DNA from: Candidatus Woesearchaeota archaeon
GTDB lineage: Archaea > Nanobdellota > Nanobdellia > Woesearchaeales > JAGVYJ01
Length of the DNA stretch: 8,170 nt
Assembly: GCA_018303315.1 (NCBI GenBank)
Contig: JAGVYJ010000009.1
Coordinates: 1-8,170 of the forward strand
Direction: 5' to 3'
Part shown: one piece after another, positions 1 through 6,437 of the stretch
Numbering within the stretch: the stretch's first letter is position 1
Layout of the letters: each line of letters begins with the position of its first letter
Made by a program: the position numbers and the translations under genes
The notes under the pieces: generated by a model
The model's database searches: none
The model's input: only the letters and a program-made list of their open reading frames with translations
What the model was told of the DNA's origin: nothing

Positions 1-324
1 GAGCAGGGAGTATATTGCAATGACGGCAATGACGAAAGTCAGCTGGATGCTGCCTGTTAACTTGTATACTGGTTCCATGGCCACGAAGAGTGCAGGCGGG
101 TAAAAGCGGAATACATCTACGCCGTGATACCAGTTGGGGGCGATGCCAAAGCCGTACTGGTCGAGGAAATAAAGCCTTCCCATGTGGGAGGTGTAATCCA
201 TCCCTGTGACATGGAGCGGGAATACTGCAGCCATGTTCAGGAAGCTTGCGAACATGAAAGCTGCTAGCAATGCCAGAAGAAGTGAAGGGATGTAAAAATA
301 CCTTGCAGGGATTGTGGAAGCCAT
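1..324 (-). CDS. GT-C-like / PTPS-related polytopic membrane protein, N-terminal part (cut by window edge)
   Basis: Only the first 108 residues are in the window; the frame stays open to base 1. The protein begins with a short polar stretch and a hydrophobic helix at about residues 11-31. An outside-loop-like segment follows, with D43, H47 and R50 in a DxxxHxxR pattern, then PNWYHG (63-68) and RFYPPALF (73-80), and a second helix from about residue 94 that runs off the edge. Acidic and His residues after the first helix, followed by a 'P-W...G...F-YPP' motif, are typical of GT-C fold membrane glycosyltransferases and of the 6-pyruvoyl-tetrahydropterin-synthase-related membrane family. These use, or are thought to use, polyprenyl-phosphate sugars. 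The ATG start is supported by a TATA box 23 bases upstream. The gene lies 35 bases downstream of a DPM1-like glycosyltransferase on the same strand, which fits lipid-linked glycosylation. The exact substrate cannot be read from this fragment. Confidence 0.72.
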   Translation of the reverse strand, partial: MASTIPARYFYIPSLLLALLAAFMFASFLNMAAVFPLHVTGMDYTSHMGRLYFLDQYGFGIAPNWYHGVDVFRFYPPALFVAMEPVYKLTGSIQLTFVIAVIAIYSLL

Positions 325-343
325 GAGCCCGGGCTTGCTTTGT

Positions 344-351
344 TATTTAAA
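344..351 (-). promoter_or_regulatory. TATA box of the GT-C-like gene
   Basis: The minus strand reads TTTAAATA, a perfect euryarchaeal TATA box. It is centred about 23.5 bases upstream of the ATG at 324 and follows an A-rich BRE-like stretch (GAAAAC). No Shine-Dalgarno sequence separates box and start, so a leaderless or nearly leaderless transcript is expected. The box lies in the 35-base gap after the upstream glycosyltransferase, so this gene can be transcribed separately from its neighbour. Confidence 0.6.
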
Positions 352-359
352 AAAGTTTT

Positions 360-1085
360 CTAGAAATCGTACCTGCCAAGCCAGTTCTTGACAATCACGC
401 CGAGCACTTCAAAACCATAAGTTACCGGGTTAAGGTGGGATTTCTCCTCGGCATACCTGGTCGGGATTGGTATTTCCTTTATCCTCAGCTTCTTCTTGCT
501 TCCCACAAGAATCATCTGACCATCGAAATGATATGTGTCATTAAGCCTGTGGAAAGGTATTGTGGTAAGGGCCTTTCTCGAGTAAGCTATGTAGCCGGTA
601 TGGTATTCTGAGATGTTGAGGCCGAAAGACAGGTTCTCCAGCGCTGTCAGGAAACGGTTGCCAAGATACTTGTACAAAGGCATGCCGCCCCCGAGGGCCT
701 TTTTGCCAAGGATTCTTGAGCCTGTCACAATGTCTGCCTCGCCTGAAGCTATTGGCCTTATCATCTCCTGCAGGAGCTCCGGCGGATACTGGCCGTCGGA
801 ATGCAGCAGCACAGCGACATCTGCCTCTGCCTTTACCGCGGCAGAGAACCCTGTTTTCTGGGCGGCACCGTAGCCCTTGTTCCTCGGGTGGACTATCAGC
901 TTTATGTTCCTGTACTTTTTCCTGAGCTTATTGATAACCTCAAGGGTGTTGTCCGTGCTCCCATCTTCAACGACAATAATTTTTGCTGTTCTTATAACCC
1001 GCCTTGGTATTCTTTCAAAAACCGAAGATATTGTGCTGGCTGCCCTGTAAGCCGGCATAACAATGTATACCTTTTTGCCTGCCAT
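360..1085 (-). CDS. Family 2 glycosyltransferase, DPM1 / dolichol-phosphate sugar synthase-like
   Basis: This 241-residue single-domain GT-A enzyme probably transfers a nucleotide-activated sugar to a polyprenyl phosphate at the cytoplasmic membrane face. Visible motifs are the N-terminal strand VYIVMPAYRA (6-15), VVEDGSTDNT (38-47) with the nucleotide-binding Asp41, NKGYGAAQKTGF (69-80), and the metal-site region HSDGQYPP (95-102), where D97 stands for the DXD motif. GSR (122-124), YHTGYIAYSR (161-170), FDGQM (187-191) and IPIPTRY (205-211) follow. The order and the ending match the DPM/DPG-synthase-like subgroup that carries 'PDYQY'-type metal motifs. There is no C-terminal membrane helix, unlike GtrB or longer DPM forms. 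At FDGQM the usual acidic residue (FDNE in relatives as I recall them) is Gln190. The ATG start is fixed by a TATA box 27 bases upstream. The sugar and the lipid acceptor are not determinable from sequence alone. Confidence 0.88.
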   Translation of the reverse strand: MAGKKVYIVMPAYRAASTISSVFERIPRRVIRTAKIIVVEDGSTDNTLEVINKLRKKYRNIKLIVHPRNKGYGAAQKTGFSAAVKAEADVAVLLHSDGQYPPELLQEMIRPIASGEADIVTGSRILGKKALGGGMPLYKYLGNRFLTALENLSFGLNISEYHTGYIAYSRKALTTIPFHRLNDTYHFDGQMILVGSKKKLRIKEIPIPTRYAEEKSHLNPVTYGFEVLGVIVKNWLGRYDF

Positions 1086-1108
1086 CCGGTTGCGAGAGAC
1101 CGGAGAGC

Positions 1109-1116
1109 ATTATAAA
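1109..1116 (-). promoter_or_regulatory. TATA box of the DPM1-like glycosyltransferase gene
   Basis: The minus strand reads TTTATAAT within a longer A/T run (1109-1122), centred about 27.5 bases before the ATG at 1085. A leaderless transcript is expected. Between box and start lies a 5-bp inverted repeat, CCGGT (1086-1090) and ACCGG (1099-1103), which covers the presumed transcription start. Confidence 0.55.
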
Positions 1117-1148
1117 AATTTATCGCTAAGGCCTGGCAAGAGAAAACA

Positions 1149-1156
1149 ATTAAAAA
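1149..1156 (+). promoter_or_regulatory. TATA-like box of trpS
   Basis: ATTAAAAA is preceded by the purine-rich BRE-like stretch AGAAAACA and is centred about 26.5 bases before the ATG at 1179. It is a weaker match than the other boxes in the window. It shares the divergent intergenic region with the glycosyltransferase promoter on the other strand; the two boxes are only about 40 bases apart. Confidence 0.45.
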
Positions 1157-1178
1157 CACCACGGCTTTAGTCAGGGCA

Positions 1179-2300
1179 ATGGCTGAGAATTTCAAAGTTA
1201 CCCCCTGGGAAGTGAAGGGAAAAGTCGATTATGACCAGCTTGTGAAGCAATTTGGGACAAGACACCTGACTCCGCAGCTGCTGGAGAGGCTGGAAAAGCA
1301 TTCAGGAAAGCTTCACTTCATGCTCAGAAGGAAAATATTTTTTTCCCACAGGGACCTTGACTGGCTGCTGGACAGGTATGAGAAAGGGGAGAAGTTCGTT
1401 CTCTACACCGGGAGAGGTCCTTCCGGAGACACTCACATGGGGCATCTTCTTCCATGGGTACTTACCAAATGGCTGCAGGACAAGTTCGATGCGGAGCTTT
1501 ATTTCCAGCTTACCGATGACGAGAAATTCCTTAATTCAGGGAAGCTTGGCATGGAAGATACCCACCGGCTTTCCTACGAAAATGCGCTTGATGTGATTGC
1601 CATGGGCTTTGACCCAAAAAAAACCTTCATTTTCTCCAACCAGGATTATGGAAAGACAATGTACAATCTTGCTCTCAAGACAGCAAAGCTCACTACCTTC
1701 TCAACAGCCAAGGCTGTATTCGGATTTGACAACTCAACAAACATAGGGATGGTATTCTTTCCTGCTGTGCAGGCAGCGCCATGCTTCCTGCCGACAGAGC
1801 TGAAAGGGAAAAACACGCCTGTGCTCATCCCGGCAGCCATAGACCAGGACCCATACTGGAGGATAACAAGGGACGCTGCTGCCAGGCTGGGCTATTACAA
1901 GCCTGCAGCCATCCACACAAGGTTTTTGCCGGGGCTCCAGGGGCCTGACGCAAAAATGTCTTCATCGGTACCAGACTCTGCAATATTCACCACTGATACG
2001 CCGGAAGCAGCAAGGAAGAAGATAATGAAATCCTTTTCCGGCGGCGCAGCAACTCTCGCCGAGCACAAGAAGCACGGCGGGAACCCTGATACCGATACAA
2101 GCTGCCAGTACCTGTACCAGATGTTCGAGGAAGATGACGGCAAAGTGAAGGAAATATTCGAGCAGTATAGGTCAGGCGCCCTCGGCTCTGGCGAAGTGAA
2201 AAACATGCTTGCCGACAAAGTGGTTGCATTCCTCGTGGAGCACCAGCGGAAAAGGGAGCAGGCAAGGAAAAACCTGGACAAATTTATGCTTAAGGACTGA
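1179..2300 (+). CDS. trpS: Tryptophanyl-tRNA synthetase, archaeal/eukaryotic type
   Basis: This class I aminoacyl-tRNA synthetase charges tRNA(Trp) with tryptophan using ATP in the cytoplasm. Its 373 residues match the usual length of compact archaeal enzymes (about 370). The N-terminal extension (WEVKGKVDYDQLVKQFGT, 10-27) is characteristic of archaeal/eukaryotic TrpRS. The signature TGRGPSGDTHMGHL (77-90) carries the HIGH-like HMGH at 86-89, followed by PWVLTKWLQD. AAIDQDPYWR (219-228) is the strongly conserved ATP/Trp pocket motif, and KMSSS is at 259-263. The C-terminal helices (about 310-370) form the anticodon-binding region. Nothing important appears missing. The ATG start has a TATA-like box 26 bases upstream and no ribosome-binding site. 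The stop codon directly abuts the stop codon of the convergent gene on the other strand. Confidence 0.97.
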   Translation: MAENFKVTPWEVKGKVDYDQLVKQFGTRHLTPQLLERLEKHSGKLHFMLRRKIFFSHRDLDWLLDRYEKGEKFVLYTGRGPSGDTHMGHLLPWVLTKWLQDKFDAELYFQLTDDEKFLNSGKLGMEDTHRLSYENALDVIAMGFDPKKTFIFSNQDYGKTMYNLALKTAKLTTFSTAKAVFGFDNSTNIGMVFFPAVQAAPCFLPTELKGKNTPVLIPAAIDQDPYWRITRDAAARLGYYKPAAIHTRFLPGLQGPDAKMSSSVPDSAIFTTDTPEAARKKIMKSFSGGAATLAEHKKHGGNPDTDTSCQYLYQMFEEDDGKVKEIFEQYRSGALGSGEVKNMLADKVVAFLVEHQRKREQARKNLDKFMLKD

Positions 2301-3053
2301 TTATTTATTCCGGCTTACAAGCCTGGATGCAAATTCATTCAGCCGGTAATCGAGAAGAGTTCCCTTTCCTCCCCAAAGGAAAGTAATAGGGGAGGACGCT
2401 ATCTTCCTGAAGGTGTCAATTATAAAAAAGCTGGAAAGTTCCCTCATGCCTTCCCTGTAAGCGTCAGAAGCCATCTGAAAAACAAAGGAGAAGTTTCCGG
2501 CAATCGGGAGCAGTGATGTTGCCAGGGCTGTCTTTGGAACACCCCGGGTAATTGCAGCGTAGCCCAACGTGTGAAGCCCCCTTAACAAAGGGCTTACACC
2601 ATAAAATGCCAAGAGGGGGACCGCAACCCCCGCCTGCCAGTACATCTCATTGGCAACAAGCATTGAAGGGATTGCCACTTCCGTAACTTTGCTCAGACCC
2701 CAAACAGGGCCCATATGCCATGTCAACCCGCCAAATCTGGTTCTGAAATCGCCATTTTGCAGCGGACCAATGATTGATGTGGCATTTTCTTCACTGATAA
2801 TTCCCTCCTGAACCCAGTCCTCAAGCCTGCCCTGAACATACTCGCTCCCCAGCTTCTGACCATAAGCAGGGCTGACCATTGTGCGCAAACTTCTGCCTGC
2901 AAATCTAAGCAACCTGGCAGCATTACTGATTAGCGTGTTAGACAGATAGCTGGCGGTTGCCTGCATTGCAGCGGCTGACATATACATATAGAGTCTTGCT
3001 TTTGAGTGATTAAGCACCTGGGCCTGCTCAGCAGTAATAATTTCCTTTTTCAA
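2301..3053 (-). CDS. Hydrophobic protein of unknown function; possibly the C-terminal half of a split kinase-like membrane protein
   Basis: I cannot assign a function. As drawn from the TTG at 3053 the product has 250 residues. It has an amphipathic, Ala-rich N-terminus (21-58), a polar helical segment around GRLEDWVQEGIISEENA (75-91), and hydrophobic, probably membrane-inserted stretches at about 123-157 and 173-195. A conserved-looking C-terminal part carries PIAGNFSFVFQM (183-194) and ITFLWGGKG (223-231). The start is doubtful. TTG is rare, no ribosome-binding site is seen, and the frame closes a few codons upstream. A GTG at 3017 or ATGs at residues 23 and 25 are alternatives. It overlaps the kinase-like gene by 26 bases, and removing one A from the A5 run at 3046-3050 would join the two. 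From memory, bacterial proteins with a similar WGG-containing tail carry a kinase-like N-terminal part; this is unverified. It was probably made from the promoter at 3930-3937. Confidence 0.6.
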   Translation of the reverse strand: MKKEIITAEQAQVLNHSKARLYMYMSAAAMQATASYLSNTLISNAARLLRFAGRSLRTMVSPAYGQKLGSEYVQGRLEDWVQEGIISEENATSIIGPLQNGDFRTRFGGLTWHMGPVWGLSKVTEVAIPSMLVANEMYWQAGVAVPLLAFYGVSPLLRGLHTLGYAAITRGVPKTALATSLLPIAGNFSFVFQMASDAYREGMRELSSFFIIDTFRKIASSPITFLWGGKGTLLDYRLNEFASRLVSRNK

Positions 3054-3906
3054 GAGATGATTTTATGTACTTGTCAGTTCTTGACATTGATTCCCAGGCA
3101 GACTGGGCCGCGTCTAATTCTTTTAAGTCCGATTCCAGCTCTGAGAATCTTTTGCTTCCTAAAAACCCTGCCAAATCATCAGCATTTTCATCCAGATAAG
3201 CCTGTAAAGCTGGTATATCCACGTCATCAAACGAGGGAAAACTCCTGAAATACCTCCAGAAGTCCCGCATATAGCTTGGTTTTGGAACAGGCATGACAGC
3301 CAGAGCCGGAACGCCAGACTCCAAATCGACCATGAACCACCTTTCCACCTCTTCATCCAGTTTTTTACCCCTGATAAAATTCGCAACTGACCTCGAATTT
3401 CTGTAATTGAGCTGCCAGTCTGACGCATTTATTTCGAGAAAATGTTCCCGCAGGGGCTCCATGACATTGCTGATAAGCTCCTCAAGGCCCCCATTTCCAT
3501 CCTTGGAAAAGGGAGTTACAAATCTGGGCCCTTTGCCCTGAACATATTCCGTGACCAGATAATATGCCCTTGCCTCATCGTCAAATCCATAACCAATGGC
3601 ATTGGCAACACCTATAGTGCCCCTGGTCCAGAAATAAACAAGAGAGCTAAACACCCTCCTTCGAAAGTAAGCAGTGCGGACAGCCTCTTCTGTCGCTATC
3701 AAGTCCAAAGGATTTCCGAAGATAATGGTATTTACAAGCTTAGGCAATCCCTCAGAGTGGGATACTTTCTTGACCACACAGGTTCCGGAACCTTTGACAG
3801 GAACCCTGTATACAATGGAAGAATAGCCCTTGCCAAGAAACTGCCGGCCTTCCTCATCCAGTTCCAAGCCGGCGAGTTCTGCAGATGCATGGAGTAAGGC
3901 ACTCAT
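3028..3906 (-). CDS. Protein-kinase-like (atypical) protein, translationally coupled or fused to a membrane partner
   Basis: The start is placed at the ATG at 3906 (292 residues), because a TATA box lies 27 bases upstream. An in-frame ATG at 3975 would add 23 poorly structured residues and sit upstream of that box. Kinase-fold signs, numbered from the chosen start, are a glycine-rich loop LGKGYSSIVYRV (24-35), the VVKK ATP-binding Lys (46 or 47), Glu73/74 as candidate helix-C acid, a hinge-like YYLVTEYVQG (115-124), a catalytic-loop candidate SDWQLNYRN (162-170), and the metal-binding DLESG (194-198) in place of DFG. The catalytic loop departs from HRDxxxxN, so the protein may be an atypical kinase, an aminoglycoside- or lipid-kinase-like enzyme, or inactive. 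The region after about 225 is polar and helical (ALQAYLDENADDLAGFLG, 233-250). The stop overlaps the following hydrophobic gene. The substrate is unknown. Confidence 0.65.
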   Translation of the reverse strand: MSALLHASAELAGLELDEEGRQFLGKGYSSIVYRVPVKGSGTCVVKKVSHSEGLPKLVNTIIFGNPLDLIATEEAVRTAYFRRRVFSSLVYFWTRGTIGVANAIGYGFDDEARAYYLVTEYVQGKGPRFVTPFSKDGNGGLEELISNVMEPLREHFLEINASDWQLNYRNSRSVANFIRGKKLDEEVERWFMVDLESGVPALAVMPVPKPSYMRDFWRYFRSFPSFDDVDIPALQAYLDENADDLAGFLGSKRFSELESDLKELDAAQSAWESMSRTDKYIKSSLEKGNYYC

Positions 3907-3929
3907 TTTCCTACAGGGAATTGATGGCT

Positions 3930-3937
3930 GATTTAAA
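3930..3937 (-). promoter_or_regulatory. TATA box of the kinase-like gene (decides its start)
   Basis: The minus strand reads GGAAGTTTTTTAAATC; the TTTAAATC core is centred about 27.5 bases before the ATG at 3906. The same AGTTTTTTAAA string occurs in the topA promoter about 145 bases away on the other strand. This spacing is the main reason to prefer the inner ATG over the in-frame ATG at 3975. Confidence 0.55.
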
Positions 3938-4078
3938 AAACTTCCTGAGATGACTCCCGACGATAAACGCTGCATGGGAAAAAATTGGCACGCGGAAGAA
4001 ATACCGTGGAGATAAGGTGAGCAAATTTGTTAACTTGATGGGCGCAGATTCCCTTTTTCTCGTCGAAAACAAAAGTTT

Positions 4079-4086
4079 TTTAAAGC
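4079..4086 (+). promoter_or_regulatory. TATA box of topA
   Basis: TTTAAAGC sits within AAAAGTTTTTTAAAGC (4071-4086), preceded by CGAAAAC as a plausible BRE. It is centred about 26.5 bases before the GTG at 4109. No Shine-Dalgarno sequence is present, so a leaderless GTG-started transcript is expected. Confidence 0.6.
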
Positions 4087-4108
4087 AAGTGCGGGTTTTC
4101 AAGGACTC

Positions 4109-6292
4109 GTGGTCGAATTAATCATTACTGAAAAACCGAAAACTGCCCTCAGGATTGCACAGAGCCTTGCAGATGGAAAGCCCGGAAAAAAGACGACAAA
4201 ATCAGGCTCTTACTATGAATTGACGCACAACGGGAAGCAGATACTGGTAGGGGCTGCTGTGGGGCACCTTTTCAGTCTCAAGGAAAAGAATGGCAAGGGA
4301 TGGACCTATCCTGTATTTGATGTGGAGTGGCTGCCTGCCTATGAAGTCGACAAAGGAAGCGCTTATACAAAGAAATACATCAGCGTGCTGAAAAGCGTCT
4401 GCAAGGAGGCTGATGAATTCACTGTTGCAACTGACTACGATGTGGAAGGCGAAGTAATAGGGCTTAATATTCTTAGGCACATATGCAAACAGAAGGACGG
4501 AAGCCGGATGAAGTTCTCTGCCCTGACAAAGCAGGACATAGTCAAGGCCTATGAAAAAAAGTCTGCTACACTCGACTGGGGGCAGGCAAATGCAGGGGAG
4601 ACAAGGCACATCCTTGACTGGTATTACGGCATCAATGTTTCCCGGGCATTAACCACAGCAATAAAAAAGGGAGGCATGTTCAAGATACTGAGCTCAGGCA
4701 GGGTGCAGGGGCCTGCACTGAAGATAATTGTAGACAGGGAAAAGGAAATACAGGCATTCAGGCCTGAGCCGTTCTGGCAGCTTGAAATGAAAGGCACTGT
4801 AAGCAGCAGCCAGATAAGTGCCTGGCATGAGGCTGACAAATTCTGGAAAAAAGAAGATGCAGAGTCTATATTCCGGAAGCTGAAAGGCGTCAAACAGGCA
4901 GTGGTGCAGTCTGTAGAAAAAAGGGAAGTCAGGCAGAACCCTCCTGCACCGTTCGACCTTACAACACTCCAGACAGAGAACTACCGCGCAAACAGGACAA
5001 ACCCGAGGCAGACATTGGAGATTGCGCAGGAACTATACACGTCAGGGTATATATCATACCCAAGAACATCTTCCCAGCAGCTTCCTGAGAGCATTGGCTT
5101 TGCAGATATCATGCAGCAATTGGGAAAACAGAAGATTTATTCTGAGCTGTGTGCGGTACTTCTCAAGACAAAGCTAGTGCCGAATAACGGCAAGAAAACA
5201 GATCCTGCCCACCCTGCAATTTACCCCACTGGGATAGCGCCGAGAAAGCTGGATGCCAGGGCTGCCAAGGTCTACGACCTCATAGTGAGGAGGTTCCTTG
5301 CAACCTTCGCGGAGCCGGCAGTCAGGGAAAGCGCCACTGTCAAGATTGATGCAGAACGGGAAATATTTGTTGCGAATGGCATCATAACAAAGGAGCCGGG
5401 ATGGCACCGATACTACGGCCCTTTCGTGGGCGTGAAGGAAGAGCAGCTGCCGGAAATCGCACATGGAGACAAGGTTGATGTTGATGAATTCCTGATGCAT
5501 GACAAGGAAACCCAGCCCCCAAACAGGTACAACCCCGCTTCCATAATAAAGGAGCTTGAAAAGAGGAATCTTGGCACAAAGGCAACCAGGGCGCAGATTG
5601 TAGACACGCTGTTTAACCGGGGATACCTCACAGGGAAAGCCATCGAGGCAACAAAGCTCGGCATCCAGACTGTTGAGACACTGGGCAAGCATGTGCCGAA
5701 AATTATCGACGAGGAATTGACACGACACTTTGAGATAGAGATGGATGAGATAAGGGATGACAAGAAGACAGGCAAAGAAGTGCTGGATGAAGCCAGGAAT
5801 GTCATCACCGACATCATGGAGAATTTCAAGAAGGAAGAGAAAGATATAGGTGAGGAGCTCCTCCAGGCAACCAAGGAAGCAGAAACAATAGAAAATACGG
5901 TTGGGCCATGCCCTGTGTGCAGGGAAGGCACGCTTATGATAAAGAAAGGCAAGTTTGGGAAATTCATGGCGTGCTCCAGGTATCCTGACTGCGAAGCCAC
6001 CTTCAAGCTGCCGAGCAACGGCCTGATTAGAACCACAAACTCAGAGGTGTGCGAGCAATGCAGCTATCCAAAAATCATTGTTATAAAGAAGGGGCGGCCG
6101 CCGCAGAAGATATGCATAAACCCGGAATGCCCGACGAAAAACGGCGATTCGGGCTTCATGGAAAAGGAAGGCCACGCATGCCCGAGATGCCGGGAAGGGA
6201 CATTATCCCTGAAAAGAAGCGTCTATGGCCTTTTCCTTGCATGCAACCGATTTCCGAAGTGCAGGTATATTGAAGGGAATAAGAAAAAATAA
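4109..6292 (+). CDS. topA: DNA topoisomerase I (type IA), archaeal, with three C-terminal zinc ribbons
   Basis: This 727-residue enzyme relaxes negatively supercoiled DNA by cutting one strand through a 5'-phosphotyrosine link. The Toprim domain opens with ELIITEKPKTA (3-13; catalytic Glu8) and carries TDYDVEGE (108-115), whose D109, D111 and E113 bind Mg2+. The central toroid has LSSGRVQGPAL (194-204), NPPAPFDLTTLQ (277-288) and the active-site motif GYISYPRTSS (313-322), with Tyr317 as the nucleophile by alignment to 'GYITYxRTD' in bacterial enzymes. ASIIKELEKRNLGTKATRAQ (477-496) is the usual later motif. Three four-Cys zinc ribbons follow: C601/604/622/628, C648/651/669/674 and C691/694/712/718. 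No helicase domain is present, so it is not reverse gyrase. The GTG start is set by a TATA box 26 bases upstream. The gene stands alone, divergent from the kinase-like gene. It is complete, with all expected catalytic residues. Confidence 0.97.
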   Translation: MVELIITEKPKTALRIAQSLADGKPGKKTTKSGSYYELTHNGKQILVGAAVGHLFSLKEKNGKGWTYPVFDVEWLPAYEVDKGSAYTKKYISVLKSVCKEADEFTVATDYDVEGEVIGLNILRHICKQKDGSRMKFSALTKQDIVKAYEKKSATLDWGQANAGETRHILDWYYGINVSRALTTAIKKGGMFKILSSGRVQGPALKIIVDREKEIQAFRPEPFWQLEMKGTVSSSQISAWHEADKFWKKEDAESIFRKLKGVKQAVVQSVEKREVRQNPPAPFDLTTLQTENYRANRTNPRQTLEIAQELYTSGYISYPRTSSQQLPESIGFADIMQQLGKQKIYSELCAVLLKTKLVPNNGKKTDPAHPAIYPTGIAPRKLDARAAKVYDLIVRRFLATFAEPAVRESATVKIDAEREIFVANGIITKEPGWHRYYGPFVGVKEEQLPEIAHGDKVDVDEFLMHDKETQPPNRYNPASIIKELEKRNLGTKATRAQIVDTLFNRGYLTGKAIEATKLGIQTVETLGKHVPKIIDEELTRHFEIEMDEIRDDKKTGKEVLDEARNVITDIMENFKKEEKDIGEELLQATKEAETIENTVGPCPVCREGTLMIKKGKFGKFMACSRYPDCEATFKLPSNGLIRTTNSEVCEQCSYPKIIVIKKGRPPQKICINPECPTKNGDSGFMEKEGHACPRCREGTLSLKRSVYGLFLACNRFPKCRYIEGNKKK

Positions 6293-6366
6293 AAATTTAC
6301 AGAATACGACGGAGTATCAAATATTTTCTAATAAGATTTAATCAAAAAGTTGCTGTAAACATAAAC

Positions 6367-6376
6367 TTTTTAAATA
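6367..6376 (+). promoter_or_regulatory. Orphan TATA-like box in the topA downstream gap
   Basis: AAACTTTTTAAATA (6363-6376) contains TTTAAATA, identical to the best promoter boxes of this window, but no plus-strand gene follows at the proper distance. About 25 bases downstream the sequence is AT-rich. The only ORF is ATG AAG AAG AAA TAA at 6422. It may drive a small or antisense RNA, be a relic, or be chance in AT-rich DNA. Confidence 0.2.
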
Positions 6377-6401
6377 GAATTTACAAAAAGGATTATATAA
6401 C

Positions 6402-6417
6402 AAAAAGCGAGGTTCGC
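6402..6417 (-). terminator. Possible hairpin plus T-tract terminator downstream of the single-pass membrane protein gene
   Basis: On the minus strand, GCGA-ACC-TCGC (6407-6417) forms a 4-bp stem and is followed directly by five T (6402-6406). A second T5 run lies at 6385-6389. It stands about 20 bases past the stop of the gene ending at 6438. Archaeal termination mainly needs the T-tracts, so the hairpin may be incidental. The 145-base gap 6293-6437 is otherwise AT-rich without a recognisable gene. Confidence 0.3.
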
Positions 6418-6437
6418 CGAAATGAAGAAGAAATAAA

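Noticed and set aside
1895..2281. Long minus-strand ORFs opposite trpS
   Set aside because: Shadow frames of a confidently identified gene; Ser/Cys-rich composition and no motif.
3907..3975. Longer N-terminus of the kinase-like protein from the ATG at 3975
   Set aside because: It would place the good TATA box at 3930-3937 inside the gene. The extra 23 residues show no domain, and the inner ATG has ideal spacing.
3911..4102. Minus-strand 63-residue ORF in the region between the kinase-like gene and topA
   Set aside because: Lys/Arg/Phe-rich composition without a recognisable motif. It overlaps both promoters and has no promoter or ribosome-binding site of its own.
5413..6036. 207-residue minus-strand ORF opposite topA
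   Set aside because: Ser/Phe-rich antisense shadow of a conserved topoisomerase; no promoter or motif.
4109..6292. Reverse gyrase
   Set aside because: The protein starts directly with the Toprim domain and has no helicase motifs; it is a stand-alone topoisomerase I.
6407..6420. GGTTCGCC as a tRNA T-arm remnant
   Set aside because: No acceptor stem, anticodon arm or CCA-proximal pairing is present around it; it is only a short hairpin.
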